The notes below the pieces were generated by a model. The model searched no databases. It had not been told where the DNA came from and saw only the letters and a list, made by a program, of their open reading frames with translations. This document shows, one piece after another, positions 5,744 through 13,216 of a DNA stretch of 24,045 nucleotides. Origin of the DNA: an uncultured bacterium. GTDB lineage: Bacteria > Bacillota > Clostridia > Christensenellales > HGM11417. The stretch covers positions 1-24,045 of the forward strand of contig CAJMQN010000014.1 of NCBI GenBank assembly GCA_905215695.1. Direction: 5' to 3'. The translations under genes and the position numbers were made by a program. How positions within the stretch are numbered: position 1 is the stretch's first letter; each line of letters starts with the position of its first letter.

Positions 5744-6574
5744 ATGAAAAAGTTTTTGGCACTCATTGTCAGCGTACTTATGGTCGGCGCCGTGTGCGTC
5801 TCTTCCACCGCCTGCGGGGAGGACGCGGGGGATGGCATCGTCGTCGGGGGTTCGTCCTCGATTTCCCCGCTCATGGAAGTTTTGGTTGAAAATTTTGTTG
5901 CGGCAAATCCCGAATATGACGGGAAGATTACGCAGACGACGAACGACTCCGGCACGGGCATAGCGCAGGCGAAGAGCGGCGCGTATGCGATCGGCATGGC
6001 GTCCAAGGCGGTCTCGGACGACGCGCTCGACAGCACGGTCATCTGCATGGACGGCATTGCGCTCGTCGTCGGGAAGGACACCGAGCTCGACAACGTGACC
6101 AAGGCGCAGATTACCGGTCTGTATCTCGAGGGCAAGGCGATCGGAACGATCACGAAGGCAATCACCCGGGAAGCCGGTTCGGGCACGCGGGACGCCTTCG
6201 ACAAGGTCATGGGGTTCAGCGGCGACGACAACGATTGGTCCTCGGATAAGATCGTATCGATTTCGCAGAACACCGGCGCGGTCATCTCGGGCGTCGAGGG
6301 CAAGACCGACGTCATCGGCTATGCTTCCCTCGGCTCTGCGGACAAGAATATCGCGGACGGCAAGAACATCAAAAAGGTCAAATACGAGGGCATCGAAGCC
6401 ACCGAGGCAACCGTATTGGACGGCACGTACGGAATCTCGAGACCTTTCACGCTGGTGACCAAAAAGGGCGCGGAACTTCCGCAGATCGCCAAAGACCTGC
6501 TCGCCTTCATCGCGAGCGACGCGGGTCGCGCGATTATTGCGGAAGAGGGATACGTCAATCTCCCCAAGGCGTAA
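5744..6574 (+). CDS. pstS: phosphate-binding lipoprotein PstS
   Basis: PstS is the extracellular, lipid-anchored receptor that delivers phosphate to the PstCAB transporter. The 276-aa product has a type II signal peptide with lipobox STAC, so Cys24 becomes the lipidated N-terminus. Phosphate-pocket motifs are GGSSSISPL (35-43), NDSGTG (67-72) and REAGSGTR (142-149). The start ATG has AGGAGA at 5732-5737. A Pho box and -10 lie upstream, and a hairpin with T6 follows the stop. That terminator probably lets pstS be made in excess over the membrane subunits. All expected features of a functional receptor are present. Confidence 0.96.
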   Translation: MKKFLALIVSVLMVGAVCVSSTACGEDAGDGIVVGGSSSISPLMEVLVENFVAANPEYDGKITQTTNDSGTGIAQAKSGAYAIGMASKAVSDDALDSTVICMDGIALVVGKDTELDNVTKAQITGLYLEGKAIGTITKAITREAGSGTRDAFDKVMGFSGDDNDWSSDKIVSISQNTGAVISGVEGKTDVIGYASLGSADKNIADGKNIKKVKYEGIEATEATVLDGTYGISRPFTLVTKKGAELPQIAKDLLAFIASDAGRAIIAEEGYVNLPKA

Positions 6575-6594
6575 GAACGCAAATCGCAGAACGG

Positions 6595-6628
6595 GCTTAT
6601 GCGGCTCTCTTGCCACATAGGCTTTTTT
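6595..6628 (+). terminator. attenuating terminator between pstS and pstCA
   Basis: GCTTATGCGGC (6595-6605) pairs with GCCACATAGGC (6612-6622) with one mismatch and one GT pair, a 6-nt loop, then T6 (6623-6628). No new promoter is obvious before pstCA, so partial readthrough is the likely role. Confidence 0.8.
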
Positions 6629-6644
6629 GCGGAAAAACGGATGA

Positions 6645-8453
6645 ATGGATAGGATGAATATGCAAACGCAAATACTTGAGGAGCAGAGGGAAGAGCGGCG
6701 GCTGGCGCGCGCGCGGCGGACGGATTCGGTCATGAAATATGTCTTTTTGGTCTGCGCGGTGTTCTCCGTCGTCGCCGTCGTCGGAATCGTTTTATATCTG
6801 CTCGTCGCAAGTTTCCCCGCACTGCGGGAAATCGGTTTTTTTCAATTTCTGTTCGGCTCGAAATGGTTTCCGGGCGGCGGCGAATACGGGCTTTTGCCCA
6901 TGATCGTCGGCACGCTCTACACGACCGCGGGCGCGACGGTGTTCGGCGGCGTGATCGGGGTGTTCGGCGCAATCTACCTCGCAAAATTCTGCCCGAAAAA
7001 GCTGAAAGGAATCTTTTCCCAACTCGTCTCCCTGCTCGCGGGCATTCCCTCCGTCCTCTTCGGACTCTTCGGTATGCTCGTTTTGGTTCCGCTCCTCGAG
7101 CCCGCCGCGGGGGGCGGGAACGGCATGGGGCTGCTTGCTGCGTGGCTCATTCTCTCGGTCATGATTCTGCCCACGGTGCTCTCGATCTCGAAGAGCAACA
7201 TCGAGGCGGTGGACGAGAGCGTATATGACGGCGCGGTTGCGCTCGGCTGCACGCATTCGCAGGCGGTCTTTAAGGTCGTGGTGCCCGCCGCAAAGTCGGG
7301 GATCGTGACTTCGATCGTGCTCGGGGTCGGGCGCGCCGTTGGGGAGACCATGGCGATTATCATGGTCACGGGGGGACTGCCGCGTGTTCCGAGCGGGCTG
7401 TTCTCCTACTTCCGGACGCTCTCGGTGAACGTCGTTTTGGAGATGGGGTACGCGGTTCCCGGCACGCTGCACCACACCGCGCTGATTGCGACGGGGTTTG
7501 TGCTCCTCGTGTTCGTGCTCCTCATCAACGTGTTTTTCAATCTGTATAAATCCAAGGGCAAGCGCGGAAAGAGAGAAAAGGACGCCGTGCTCATCAAGGA
7601 GAGCCGCGTGGGGAAAAACGAACCCTTCGCCTTCCGGGCAAAACCGGCGCTGTGCAGGGGGCTCGAAATCGTGGCGAACGTCATGTTCTATCTCTCCGTC
7701 GCCTTCCTCTTTCTCGTCGTCGGGTTCATTCTCGTCAAGGGAATCCCGCACCTCACCTTCTCCTTTCTCTTCGGGAAACACAGTCCGAGCAATATTTCCA
7801 TTCTGTCCTGTTTTGTCTCGACCTTCTGGCTCATCGTGCTGACCCTCGTCATTGCCGTCCCCATCGGCGTGCTCGCCGCCGTCTTTCTTGTCGAATACAC
7901 CAAGAAGAAGTCCCGGCTGGTATCGGTGATCCGCACCTTCACGGAGACGCTCGCGGGCATTCCCTCCGTCGTGTTCGGACTGTTCGGCATGATTCTGTTT
8001 GTGCCCGTCTTCGGGCTGTCCCTGCTCTCAGGCGCGTTCACCCTCGTGCTGATGGTGCTTCCCACCATTGTCCGCTCCACCGAGGAATCCCTGATGTCCG
8101 TTCCCAACGCCCTGCGGGAGGGAAGCCTCGCGATGGGCGCGTCCAAGGTGCGCACGATTTTCAAGGTCGTCCTGCCCTGCGCGGTGTCGGGGATTATGAC
8201 TTCGATTATTCTCGCGGTCGGTCGCATCGTCGGGGAATCCGCCGCCCTCATCTACACCTCCGGCGCGGTGACCTCCGTGCCGGGTTCTCCCGCGAACCCG
8301 GGTTCGAGCTTTGCGGTTCGGGTATATATGCTCATGAGCGAGGGGCTGTACATCGACGAGGCGTACGCAACGGGCGCGGTGCTCCTTATCATCGTCTTTG
8401 TCCTCAACCTTGCCTCCTACTTCACCGAAAAGAAGCTCAAGAAAAAATACTGA
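6645..8453 (+). CDS. pstCA: PstC-PstA fusion: phosphate ABC transporter permease, both subunits in one chain
   Basis: This 602-aa protein is a head-to-tail fusion of the two membrane subunits of the Pst phosphate importer, which are normally separate proteins of about 300 aa. Residues about 30-302 are PstC and about 340-600 are PstA. Each half has six predicted membrane segments, its own LAGIPSV(L/V)FGLFGM block (131-144 and 436-449) and an EAA loop that docks the ATPase (ALGCTHSQAVFKVVVP from 199; AMGASKVRTIFKVVLP from 496). The two halves are joined by a charged linker of about 35 residues (about 303-337), and no stop or frameshift separates them. Several in-frame ATGs (6645, 6654, 6660) are possible starts; AGGA at 6651-6654 favours 6660. 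It lies between pstS and pstB and should form the inner-membrane channel with a PstB dimer. Confidence 0.93.
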   Translation: MDRMNMQTQILEEQREERRLARARRTDSVMKYVFLVCAVFSVVAVVGIVLYLLVASFPALREIGFFQFLFGSKWFPGGGEYGLLPMIVGTLYTTAGATVFGGVIGVFGAIYLAKFCPKKLKGIFSQLVSLLAGIPSVLFGLFGMLVLVPLLEPAAGGGNGMGLLAAWLILSVMILPTVLSISKSNIEAVDESVYDGAVALGCTHSQAVFKVVVPAAKSGIVTSIVLGVGRAVGETMAIIMVTGGLPRVPSGLFSYFRTLSVNVVLEMGYAVPGTLHHTALIATGFVLLVFVLLINVFFNLYKSKGKRGKREKDAVLIKESRVGKNEPFAFRAKPALCRGLEIVANVMFYLSVAFLFLVVGFILVKGIPHLTFSFLFGKHSPSNISILSCFVSTFWLIVLTLVIAVPIGVLAAVFLVEYTKKKSRLVSVIRTFTETLAGIPSVVFGLFGMILFVPVFGLSLLSGAFTLVLMVLPTIVRSTEESLMSVPNALREGSLAMGASKVRTIFKVVLPCAVSGIMTSIILAVGRIVGESAALIYTSGAVTSVPGSPANPGSSFAVRVYMLMSEGLYIDEAYATGAVLLIIVFVLNLASYFTEKKLKKKY

Positions 8454-8466
8454 AAACGGAGAGATT

Positions 8467-9252
8467 ATGAGAAGAAGTATCGCAAAATTCGATTTCAAGG
8501 GCGAAACCGCTGTCAAAGTGGAACATCTCGACCTCTTTTACGGCGAATTTCAGGCGCTGAAAAAGATCGACATGGAAATCAAGGCGCGGGAAATTACGGC
8601 GTTTATCGGTCCCTCCGGATGCGGCAAATCCACCCTTTTAAAGACCTTCAACCGCATGAACGACCTTGTGGACGGCTGCCGTATCGAGGGGCGGGTGGAA
8701 GTCGGCGGACAGGACATCTTCGGCAATATCGACGTGTCCGAGCTCCGCAAGAACGTGGGAATGGTGTTTCAGAAACCCAATCCCTTCGCCATGAGCATCT
8801 ATGACAACATCTGTTTCGGACCGCGCACCTTCGGGATTCGCAAGAAGTCCCAACTCGACGAGATCGTGGAGACGAGTCTGCGCAAAGCCGCCATGTGGGA
8901 AGAGGTCAAGGATCGCCTGAACCGCAACGCGGCGGGGCTTTCGGGGGGACAGCAGCAGCGGCTGTGCATCGCGCGCAGTCTCGCCGTCGAGCCGGAAATC
9001 CTGCTCATGGACGAACCCACGAGCGCGCTCGACCCCATTTCCACGGGCAAAATCGAGGAACTTGTCCTTCAGCTCAAGGAGAATTATACCATCGTCATCG
9101 TCACGCACAATATGCAGCAGGCGACCCGAATCGCGGACAAGACCGCTTTTTTCCTGCTCGGCGAAATGGTGGAATTCGGACCGACGGAACTGCTCTTTTC
9201 CGCGCCCAAGGACAAGCGGTGCGAAAATTACATCTCCGGGCGATTCGGTTGA
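8467..9252 (+). CDS. pstB: phosphate ABC transporter ATP-binding protein PstB
   Basis: PstB hydrolyses ATP to drive phosphate import through the PstC-PstA channel. The 261-aa product has all ABC ATPase motifs: Walker A GPSGCGKST (48-56), Q-loop MVFQKPNPF (99-107), signature LSGGQQQR (158-165), Walker B with catalytic Glu in LLMDEPTSALD (179-189) and switch His214 in VTHNMQQA. The FNRMNDL segment after Walker A is typical of PstB. The start ATG at 8467 follows CGGAGAG; a longer frame back to 8398 overlaps the permease gene and lacks family similarity. It lies 13 bases after the pstCA stop and should be cotranscribed. phoU follows. Confidence 0.96.
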   Translation: MRRSIAKFDFKGETAVKVEHLDLFYGEFQALKKIDMEIKAREITAFIGPSGCGKSTLLKTFNRMNDLVDGCRIEGRVEVGGQDIFGNIDVSELRKNVGMVFQKPNPFAMSIYDNICFGPRTFGIRKKSQLDEIVETSLRKAAMWEEVKDRLNRNAAGLSGGQQQRLCIARSLAVEPEILLMDEPTSALDPISTGKIEELVLQLKENYTIVIVTHNMQQATRIADKTAFFLLGEMVEFGPTELLFSAPKDKRCENYISGRFG

Positions 9253-9255
9253 TTC

Positions 9256-9284
9256 TTTACTTTTGGTCAAATTCATGGTAAAAT
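9256..9284 (+). promoter_or_regulatory. weak candidate internal promoter before phoU
   Basis: TAAAAT (9279-9284) with an extended TGG just upstream (9276-9278) and a poor -35 (TTTACT, 9256-9261) at 17 nt. It could give a basal level of phoU-phoB-phoR that does not depend on the pst promoter. There is no other support. Confidence 0.3.
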
Positions 9285-9295
9285 AGGAGAAAATC

Positions 9296-9937
9296 ATGCC
9301 AAGAAGCAAGTACGAACATTCCCTCGAGCTTTTAAAGCTCGATTTGATTCATATGGCGAACCTCACCGAAGTGCAGATCGACGACGCCATCTGCGCGCTC
9401 GAGCAGAACGATGTCGCGCTTGCGCAGAAGGTCACGGAGGGAGAGGAGCGAATCAACGAGCTCTGCGACAAAATCGAGAGCTCCTGTCTGAAAATTTTTC
9501 TCTGCGAACAGCCCGTCGCGCAGGATTTTCGGGACGTGTCCTCCATTCTCAAGATGATCACCGACCTCGAGCGCATCGCAGACCAAGCGGATGACATCTC
9601 GCACATCGTGCGGGAGTTCCGGGGCGGGGACTATATCAAGGAACTTGTGCACATTCCGCAGATGGGGAAATTTGCCTGCCGCATGGTCAAGGATTCGATT
9701 GCCGCCTTTGCGGCGGGGGACGTGGAATTGGCAAAGAAAACCATTGCGCTTGACGACGAGATTGACCGTCTCTTCGGGGTCGTGAAATCCGAGCTCTGCG
9801 ACAAGATTCGGGAAAACGTCGAAAACGCAGATCAGGCGATTTCGCTCATGATGATTGCAAAATACCTCGAGCGAATCGGCGACCACGCGGTCAATATCTG
9901 CGAATGGGCGAATTACAGCATGACCGGGCACAAGTGA
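9296..9937 (+). CDS. phoU: phosphate transport/signalling regulator PhoU
   Basis: PhoU is a cytoplasmic helical protein that couples the Pst transporter to the PhoR kinase and keeps the Pho response off when phosphate is plentiful. The 213-aa length is standard. It consists of two similar three-helix bundles. Each contains the family's metal-cluster motif: DLERIADQADDI in the first half and YLERIGDHAVNI in the second. The start has AGGAGA at 9285-9290. It is placed after pstB and directly before phoB, as in many Bacillota and Proteobacteria, and should share their transcript. Confidence 0.95.
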   Translation: MPRSKYEHSLELLKLDLIHMANLTEVQIDDAICALEQNDVALAQKVTEGEERINELCDKIESSCLKIFLCEQPVAQDFRDVSSILKMITDLERIADQADDISHIVREFRGGDYIKELVHIPQMGKFACRMVKDSIAAFAAGDVELAKKTIALDDEIDRLFGVVKSELCDKIRENVENADQAISLMMIAKYLERIGDHAVNICEWANYSMTGHK

Positions 9938-9957
9938 GCCGCCCGGAGGAGGGCAAA

Positions 9958-10620
9958 TTGAAAAAACTCATCTATGCAGTAGAGGACGACGAGAGCATCG
10001 GGGAACTGTATGCCTGTGCGCTGAACAGCGGGGAATTCTCCTGCGAGGTGTTCGCGCGCCCCTCGGACTTCTTTTCCGCCCTGTCCGAACGCGCCTGCGA
10101 CCTCATTCTGTTGGACGTCATGCTTCCCGAACAGGACGGCATGGAGATACTGTCCGCGCTCAAATCGGGCGCGCACGCGGACGTTCCCGTCATCATGGTC
10201 AGCGCAAAGGGGTCTGAAGTCGATAAGGTCAAAGGGCTCAATCTCGGCGCGAACGACTATCTCGCAAAGCCTTTCGGCATATTGGAGCTGGAGGCGCGGA
10301 TTCGCGCCAATCTCCGCAAGTCCAATCCGGCGGTCTCCGAAGGGGAATTTTCGGTGGATTTTGACCGGTACAGCATCAGCGTCAACGGGAATCCGCTCGA
10401 GTTGACCAACAAGGAATACAACCTGTTAAAACTCCTGATTCTTAACCGTTCCCGAGTCATGAAACGGGAGACGCTTTTAAACGAGGTATGGGGATATGAC
10501 AGCATGTGCGAGACGCGCACGCTGGACATTCATATCAAGACCCTGCGCCAAAAGATTGCGCAGTTTACGGACAGAGAATACATCCATACCGTGCGTTCGG
10601 TAGGGTATCGGTTCGAATAG
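9958..10620 (+). CDS. phoB: OmpR/PhoB-family response regulator, probable PhoB
   Basis: A 220-aa response regulator. The receiver domain (about 1-115) has the acidic pair Asp10/Asp11, phospho-acceptor Asp53 (LLDVMLP), Ser82 and Lys104 (AKPF). The C-terminal winged helix (about 127-220) has the family's NKEYNLLKLL, WGYD and TLDIHIKTLRQKI and ends VRSVGYRFE. The start is TTG 9958: it follows a strong GGAGGAGG (9945-9952) and gives a normal N-terminus (MKKLIYAVEDD). A longer frame back to 9904 would overlap phoU. Position between phoU and a phoR-like kinase identifies it as the phosphate regulator. Its expected sites are the Pho boxes at 5637-5664 and possibly 12335-12351. Confidence 0.93.
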   Translation: MKKLIYAVEDDESIGELYACALNSGEFSCEVFARPSDFFSALSERACDLILLDVMLPEQDGMEILSALKSGAHADVPVIMVSAKGSEVDKVKGLNLGANDYLAKPFGILELEARIRANLRKSNPAVSEGEFSVDFDRYSISVNGNPLELTNKEYNLLKLLILNRSRVMKRETLLNEVWGYDSMCETRTLDIHIKTLRQKIAQFTDREYIHTVRSVGYRFE

Positions 10621-10629
10621 CGAGGAACC

Positions 10630-12330
10630 ATGAAGAAAAAACTCATTCGGTCGAGCGTCATCGTGCTCTCGGTCGCCGTCCTTTTAATGGTCGGTCTCTC
10701 CGCTCTTCTTATCACGCTTACAAACCGCTCCAACGCGGAGGCGGAGGCAAAATCAAAACTCGCAATCTTTGTCGAGAGTTGGAAAAAGTACGGGGACGCG
10801 GAGGAGCTTGTACGTATTCCCGAAGGCGCAGATTACCGCCTGACGGTGGTCGCCGCGGAGGACGGGGCAGGCGTTGTTCGCGGGCAGGTACTCGCGGATT
10901 CCGCGCGCCCCGCCGCGGAGATGGACAACCATTGGGAGCGCGAGGAGATTCAGAGCGCGGCGGCGGGAGAGGAAAGAACCTTTCTCCGCTATTCGGAGAC
11001 CCTGCGCACGGATATGCTCTACTTTGCCCGCGCCGCCGAATCGGAGACAGCGGGAAAGGCAATCGTCCGCATTGCGATTCCGGCGAGCCGTTACAACGCC
11101 TATTTCGTGAGTTATCTGAGTTTCTCCGTCGCCGCAATCCTTCTCGTGGGACTCGGACTCCTCGTGCTGTGGCTCCGCCTGTCCTCGGGAATTTACGCCC
11201 CGCTCGTGACGATACGCCGGAGCCTTGAGGACGTCAACTGCGGCAACTACCGCCGCCCCTTCGTCTCGGGTTCGGACGAGGAGGAGACCGCAATCATGAT
11301 TCAGATCGGAGAACTTGCGGACAAGATTGACGCCTCGCTGTCCGGTCTGCGGGAGGAGAAACACAAGATTGACTTTATCGTGGACCACTTAAAGGAGGGG
11401 ATCGTCGCGCTGAACGCCAAAGACGAGGTCGTTCTGATCAACGCCAAGGCGAAACAGCTCTTTGCAAGGTACACCCGCGAGGGGAACAATGTGGCGTTCT
11501 TTACCTCCAATGAGGACATTCTCTCGGCGGTGGCAAACGCGTCGGGGGAGGGTAAGCCCTTTGACGCGCGATTCGGCGAAAAGATATACTCGGTCGCCGT
11601 GACCGCCGTGCAGGAATCGGACGAAGAGCTCGTGAGCAAGATTATCGTGCTCGTGGACGTCACCGAAAAGCGGAAGGGGGAGGAACTGCGCGAGGACTTC
11701 TTTGCGGGCGCGTCCCACGAACTCAAGACGCCGATCACCTCGATTCGGGGTTTCTCCGAGCTCATGAAGGGGGAAACAGATCCCGATAAACTCGAAAAAT
11801 ATGCTTCCCGTATCTACAGCGACTCCACCCGAATCATGAATCTTCTTTCGGACATGCTCAAGCTCTCCAAACTTGACGCGAACTATGAGGACGAAGAGAT
11901 GCGCGAGACCGACCTTGCCGCCGTGTGCGAGGAAGTGAAGGCGGACGCATTGCCCCGATTGGAGCAAAAGAGCATGACGCTCACGATTGAGGGGGGTAAG
12001 GTGATTTCCTGTTTCCCGAACAAAGCGCGGGATTTGATTTCCAATCTCGTGGACAACGCAATCAAGTACGGCAAACCGGAGGGCGGTCATATCCGTATCA
12101 AGCTGACGGACAAATATCTCTCGGTCTCCGACGACGGAATCGGGATCGAAAAAAAGTATCTTTCCCGCGTATTCGAGCGATTCTTTATGGTGGACGGCTC
12201 GCGGAGCAAGAAGGAAGGGGGTACCGGACTCGGGCTCTCCATCGTCAAACATATCTGTATGGTGCACCGCTGGACCCCGCGAATCGACTCGGAATTGGGA
12301 AAAGGCACCACGATAACCGTGATTTTTTAG
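10630..12330 (+). CDS. phoR: PhoR-like sensor histidine kinase
   Basis: A 566-aa membrane kinase that should phosphorylate the PhoB encoded just upstream. Order of parts: membrane helix 1 (about 8-30), an extracellular segment of about 130 residues, helix 2 (about 161-182), a HAMP-like linker, a PAS domain (about 245-345; VDHLKEGIVALNAKDEVVLIN), HisKA with His363 in ASHELKTPI, and HATPase_c with Asn476, DDGIGI (501-506) and GGTGLGLS (530-537). This is the standard PhoR plan with a PAS domain that may sense PhoU or Pst state. It starts 9 bases after phoB, with GAGGA nearby. No terminator is visible after the stop; a new promoter with Pho-like repeats begins at once. Confidence 0.92.
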   Translation: MKKKLIRSSVIVLSVAVLLMVGLSALLITLTNRSNAEAEAKSKLAIFVESWKKYGDAEELVRIPEGADYRLTVVAAEDGAGVVRGQVLADSARPAAEMDNHWEREEIQSAAAGEERTFLRYSETLRTDMLYFARAAESETAGKAIVRIAIPASRYNAYFVSYLSFSVAAILLVGLGLLVLWLRLSSGIYAPLVTIRRSLEDVNCGNYRRPFVSGSDEEETAIMIQIGELADKIDASLSGLREEKHKIDFIVDHLKEGIVALNAKDEVVLINAKAKQLFARYTREGNNVAFFTSNEDILSAVANASGEGKPFDARFGEKIYSVAVTAVQESDEELVSKIIVLVDVTEKRKGEELREDFFAGASHELKTPITSIRGFSELMKGETDPDKLEKYASRIYSDSTRIMNLLSDMLKLSKLDANYEDEEMRETDLAAVCEEVKADALPRLEQKSMTLTIEGGKVISCFPNKARDLISNLVDNAIKYGKPEGGHIRIKLTDKYLSVSDDGIGIEKKYLSRVFERFFMVDGSRSKKEGGTGLGLSIVKHICMVHRWTPRIDSELGKGTTITVIF

Positions 12331-12334
12331 CGTT

Positions 12335-12351
12335 TTCACAATATTTTCACA
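12335..12351 (+). promoter_or_regulatory. second Pho box, upstream of the second two-component system
   Basis: TTCACA at 12335-12340 and again at 12346-12351, five bases apart (11-bp period), both full matches to TT(A/C/T)A(C/T)A. A 5-of-6 copy, TTTTTA, lies in register at 12324-12329. The last repeat ends 31 nt before the TATAAT at 12383; at pstS the same distance is 32 nt. This shared spacing argues for a real site. Confidence 0.62.
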
Positions 12352-12359
12352 TAAACCTG

Positions 12360-12388
12360 TTGAAAAAACCTTCATGATTCGGTATAAT
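12360..12388 (+). promoter_or_regulatory. distal promoter P1 of the second two-component system
   Basis: TTGAAA (12360-12365), a 17-nt spacer and a perfect TATAAT (12383-12388). Predicted start near 12395, giving a leader of about 165 nt that begins at a hairpin and contains the cloverleaf-like fold at 12436-12500. Confidence 0.75.
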
Positions 12389-12392
12389 ACAA

Positions 12393-12500
12393 GCGAGAAA
12401 ACTTGCTTGCAAGGGTTTTCGAGCGAAGTATTGCACCGTGAAAGAGTTTTACGGAGTAAAACAGCAATGCGCAGCATTGACGCGCAAGCGGCTTTCATGG
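12393..12500 (+). other. structured leader: hairpin plus four-way, cloverleaf-like fold
   Basis: A first hairpin spans 12393-12424: five A/T-rich pairs GAAAA/TTTTC, an inner CTTG/CAAG stem, and a GC base with tandem G.A mismatches. A second unit spans 12436-12500. A 9-bp outer stem, CCGTGAAAG with CTTTCATGG (one GT pair), encloses three hairpins: GTTTTAC/GTAAAAC (12446-12462), CAATGC/GCATTG (12465-12479) and CGC/GCG with a GCAA tetraloop (12481-12490). It is too regular to be ordinary spacer. It is not a tRNA: the loops are three or four bases and the conserved tRNA bases are missing. It could be a regulatory leader RNA or a dispersed palindromic repeat that landed between two promoters. Confidence 0.6.
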
Positions 12501-12506
12501 TATAAT
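12477..12506 (+). promoter_or_regulatory. proximal promoter P2 of the second two-component system
   Basis: TTGACG (12477-12482), an 18-nt spacer and TATAAT (12501-12506), with extended TGG at 12498-12500. The -35 lies in the third-hairpin region of the cloverleaf-like fold, and the -10 starts at the first base after its outer stem. Confidence 0.65.
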
Positions 12507-12559
12507 AGAGGCAAAAGCGATGCCGCCGTGGCGGCGCGCGTCTTGTGGAGTATCGAATT

Positions 12560-13216
12560 ATGAAGGTTTTAATCGTTGACGACGAGGAAAAGATCCGCGA
12601 AGTGCTCGTGGAGTACGCGGAATTCGAGGGGTACGAGTGTATGGAGGCGTCCGACGGCATGGAGGCGGTCAAGCTCGTGCGCGAAAACGATTTCGACGTC
12701 ATCATTATGGATATCATGATGCCGCGGCTAGACGGCTTTTCCGCGGTCAAGGAAATCAAGAAGATCAAGGACATTCCCGTCCTGATGCTCTCCGCCCGCG
12801 GGGAGGAGTACGACAAGCTGTTCGGCTTCGAAATCGGCATCGACGACTATGTGGTCAAGCCCTTTTCTCCCAAGGAAGTCATGGCGAGAATCAACCGTCT
12901 CGTCAAGCGCAACAAGCAGTCCAACGAGGTTCTCAAGTTCAAGGGGCTGGAGATTGACATGGCGGGGCGCAACGTCTATGTGGACGGAAAAAAGGTCGTG
13001 CTGACCCCCAAGGAGTACGAACTCCTCTTCTACTTCGTCAAGAACAAAAATATCGCGATTTCCCGCGAAAAACTCCTGACCGACGTCTGGGGATTCGACT
13101 TCTACGGCGACGATCGGACGGTGGACACGCACATCAAAATGCTTCGTTCCAACCTCGGAAGCTACCGCGACTTCATTGTCACCCTGCGCGGACTCGGCTA
13201 TAAATTCGAGGTGTAA
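12560..13216 (+). CDS. OmpR/PhoB-family response regulator (second two-component system)
   Basis: A 218-aa response regulator with receiver domain (about 1-115): Asp7/Asp8, phospho-acceptor Asp51 (IIMDIMMP), Ser78 and Lys100 (VVKPF). A winged-helix DNA-binding domain follows (about 125-218): TPKEYELLFYFVKN, VWGFDFYGDDRTVDTHIKML and LRGLGYKFEV. The ATG at 12560 follows GGAG with a 9-nt gap; a GTG at 12545 is in frame but lacks a site. Its stop codon overlaps the kinase start (TAATG). Upstream are a Pho-like promoter, a structured leader and a second promoter. It is clearly an OmpR-type transcription factor; the signal and regulon cannot be read from the sequence. Membership in the phosphate response is an inference from the upstream repeats. 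Confidence 0.93.
   Translation: MKVLIVDDEEKIREVLVEYAEFEGYECMEASDGMEAVKLVRENDFDVIIMDIMMPRLDGFSAVKEIKKIKDIPVLMLSARGEEYDKLFGFEIGIDDYVVKPFSPKEVMARINRLVKRNKQSNEVLKFKGLEIDMAGRNVYVDGKKVVLTPKEYELLFYFVKNKNIAISREKLLTDVWGFDFYGDDRTVDTHIKMLRSNLGSYRDFIVTLRGLGYKFEV

Noticed and set aside
12436..12500. Cloverleaf as a possible tRNA or tmRNA-like gene
   Set aside because: Loops are only 3-4 bases, there is no anticodon-type loop, no TTC motif and no CCA, so tRNA identity is excluded.
11389..12840. 483-codon minus-strand open frame
   Set aside because: It lies antisense to phoR and the second regulator and crosses their promoters. It has no recognisable domain and reflects codon bias of the sense genes.
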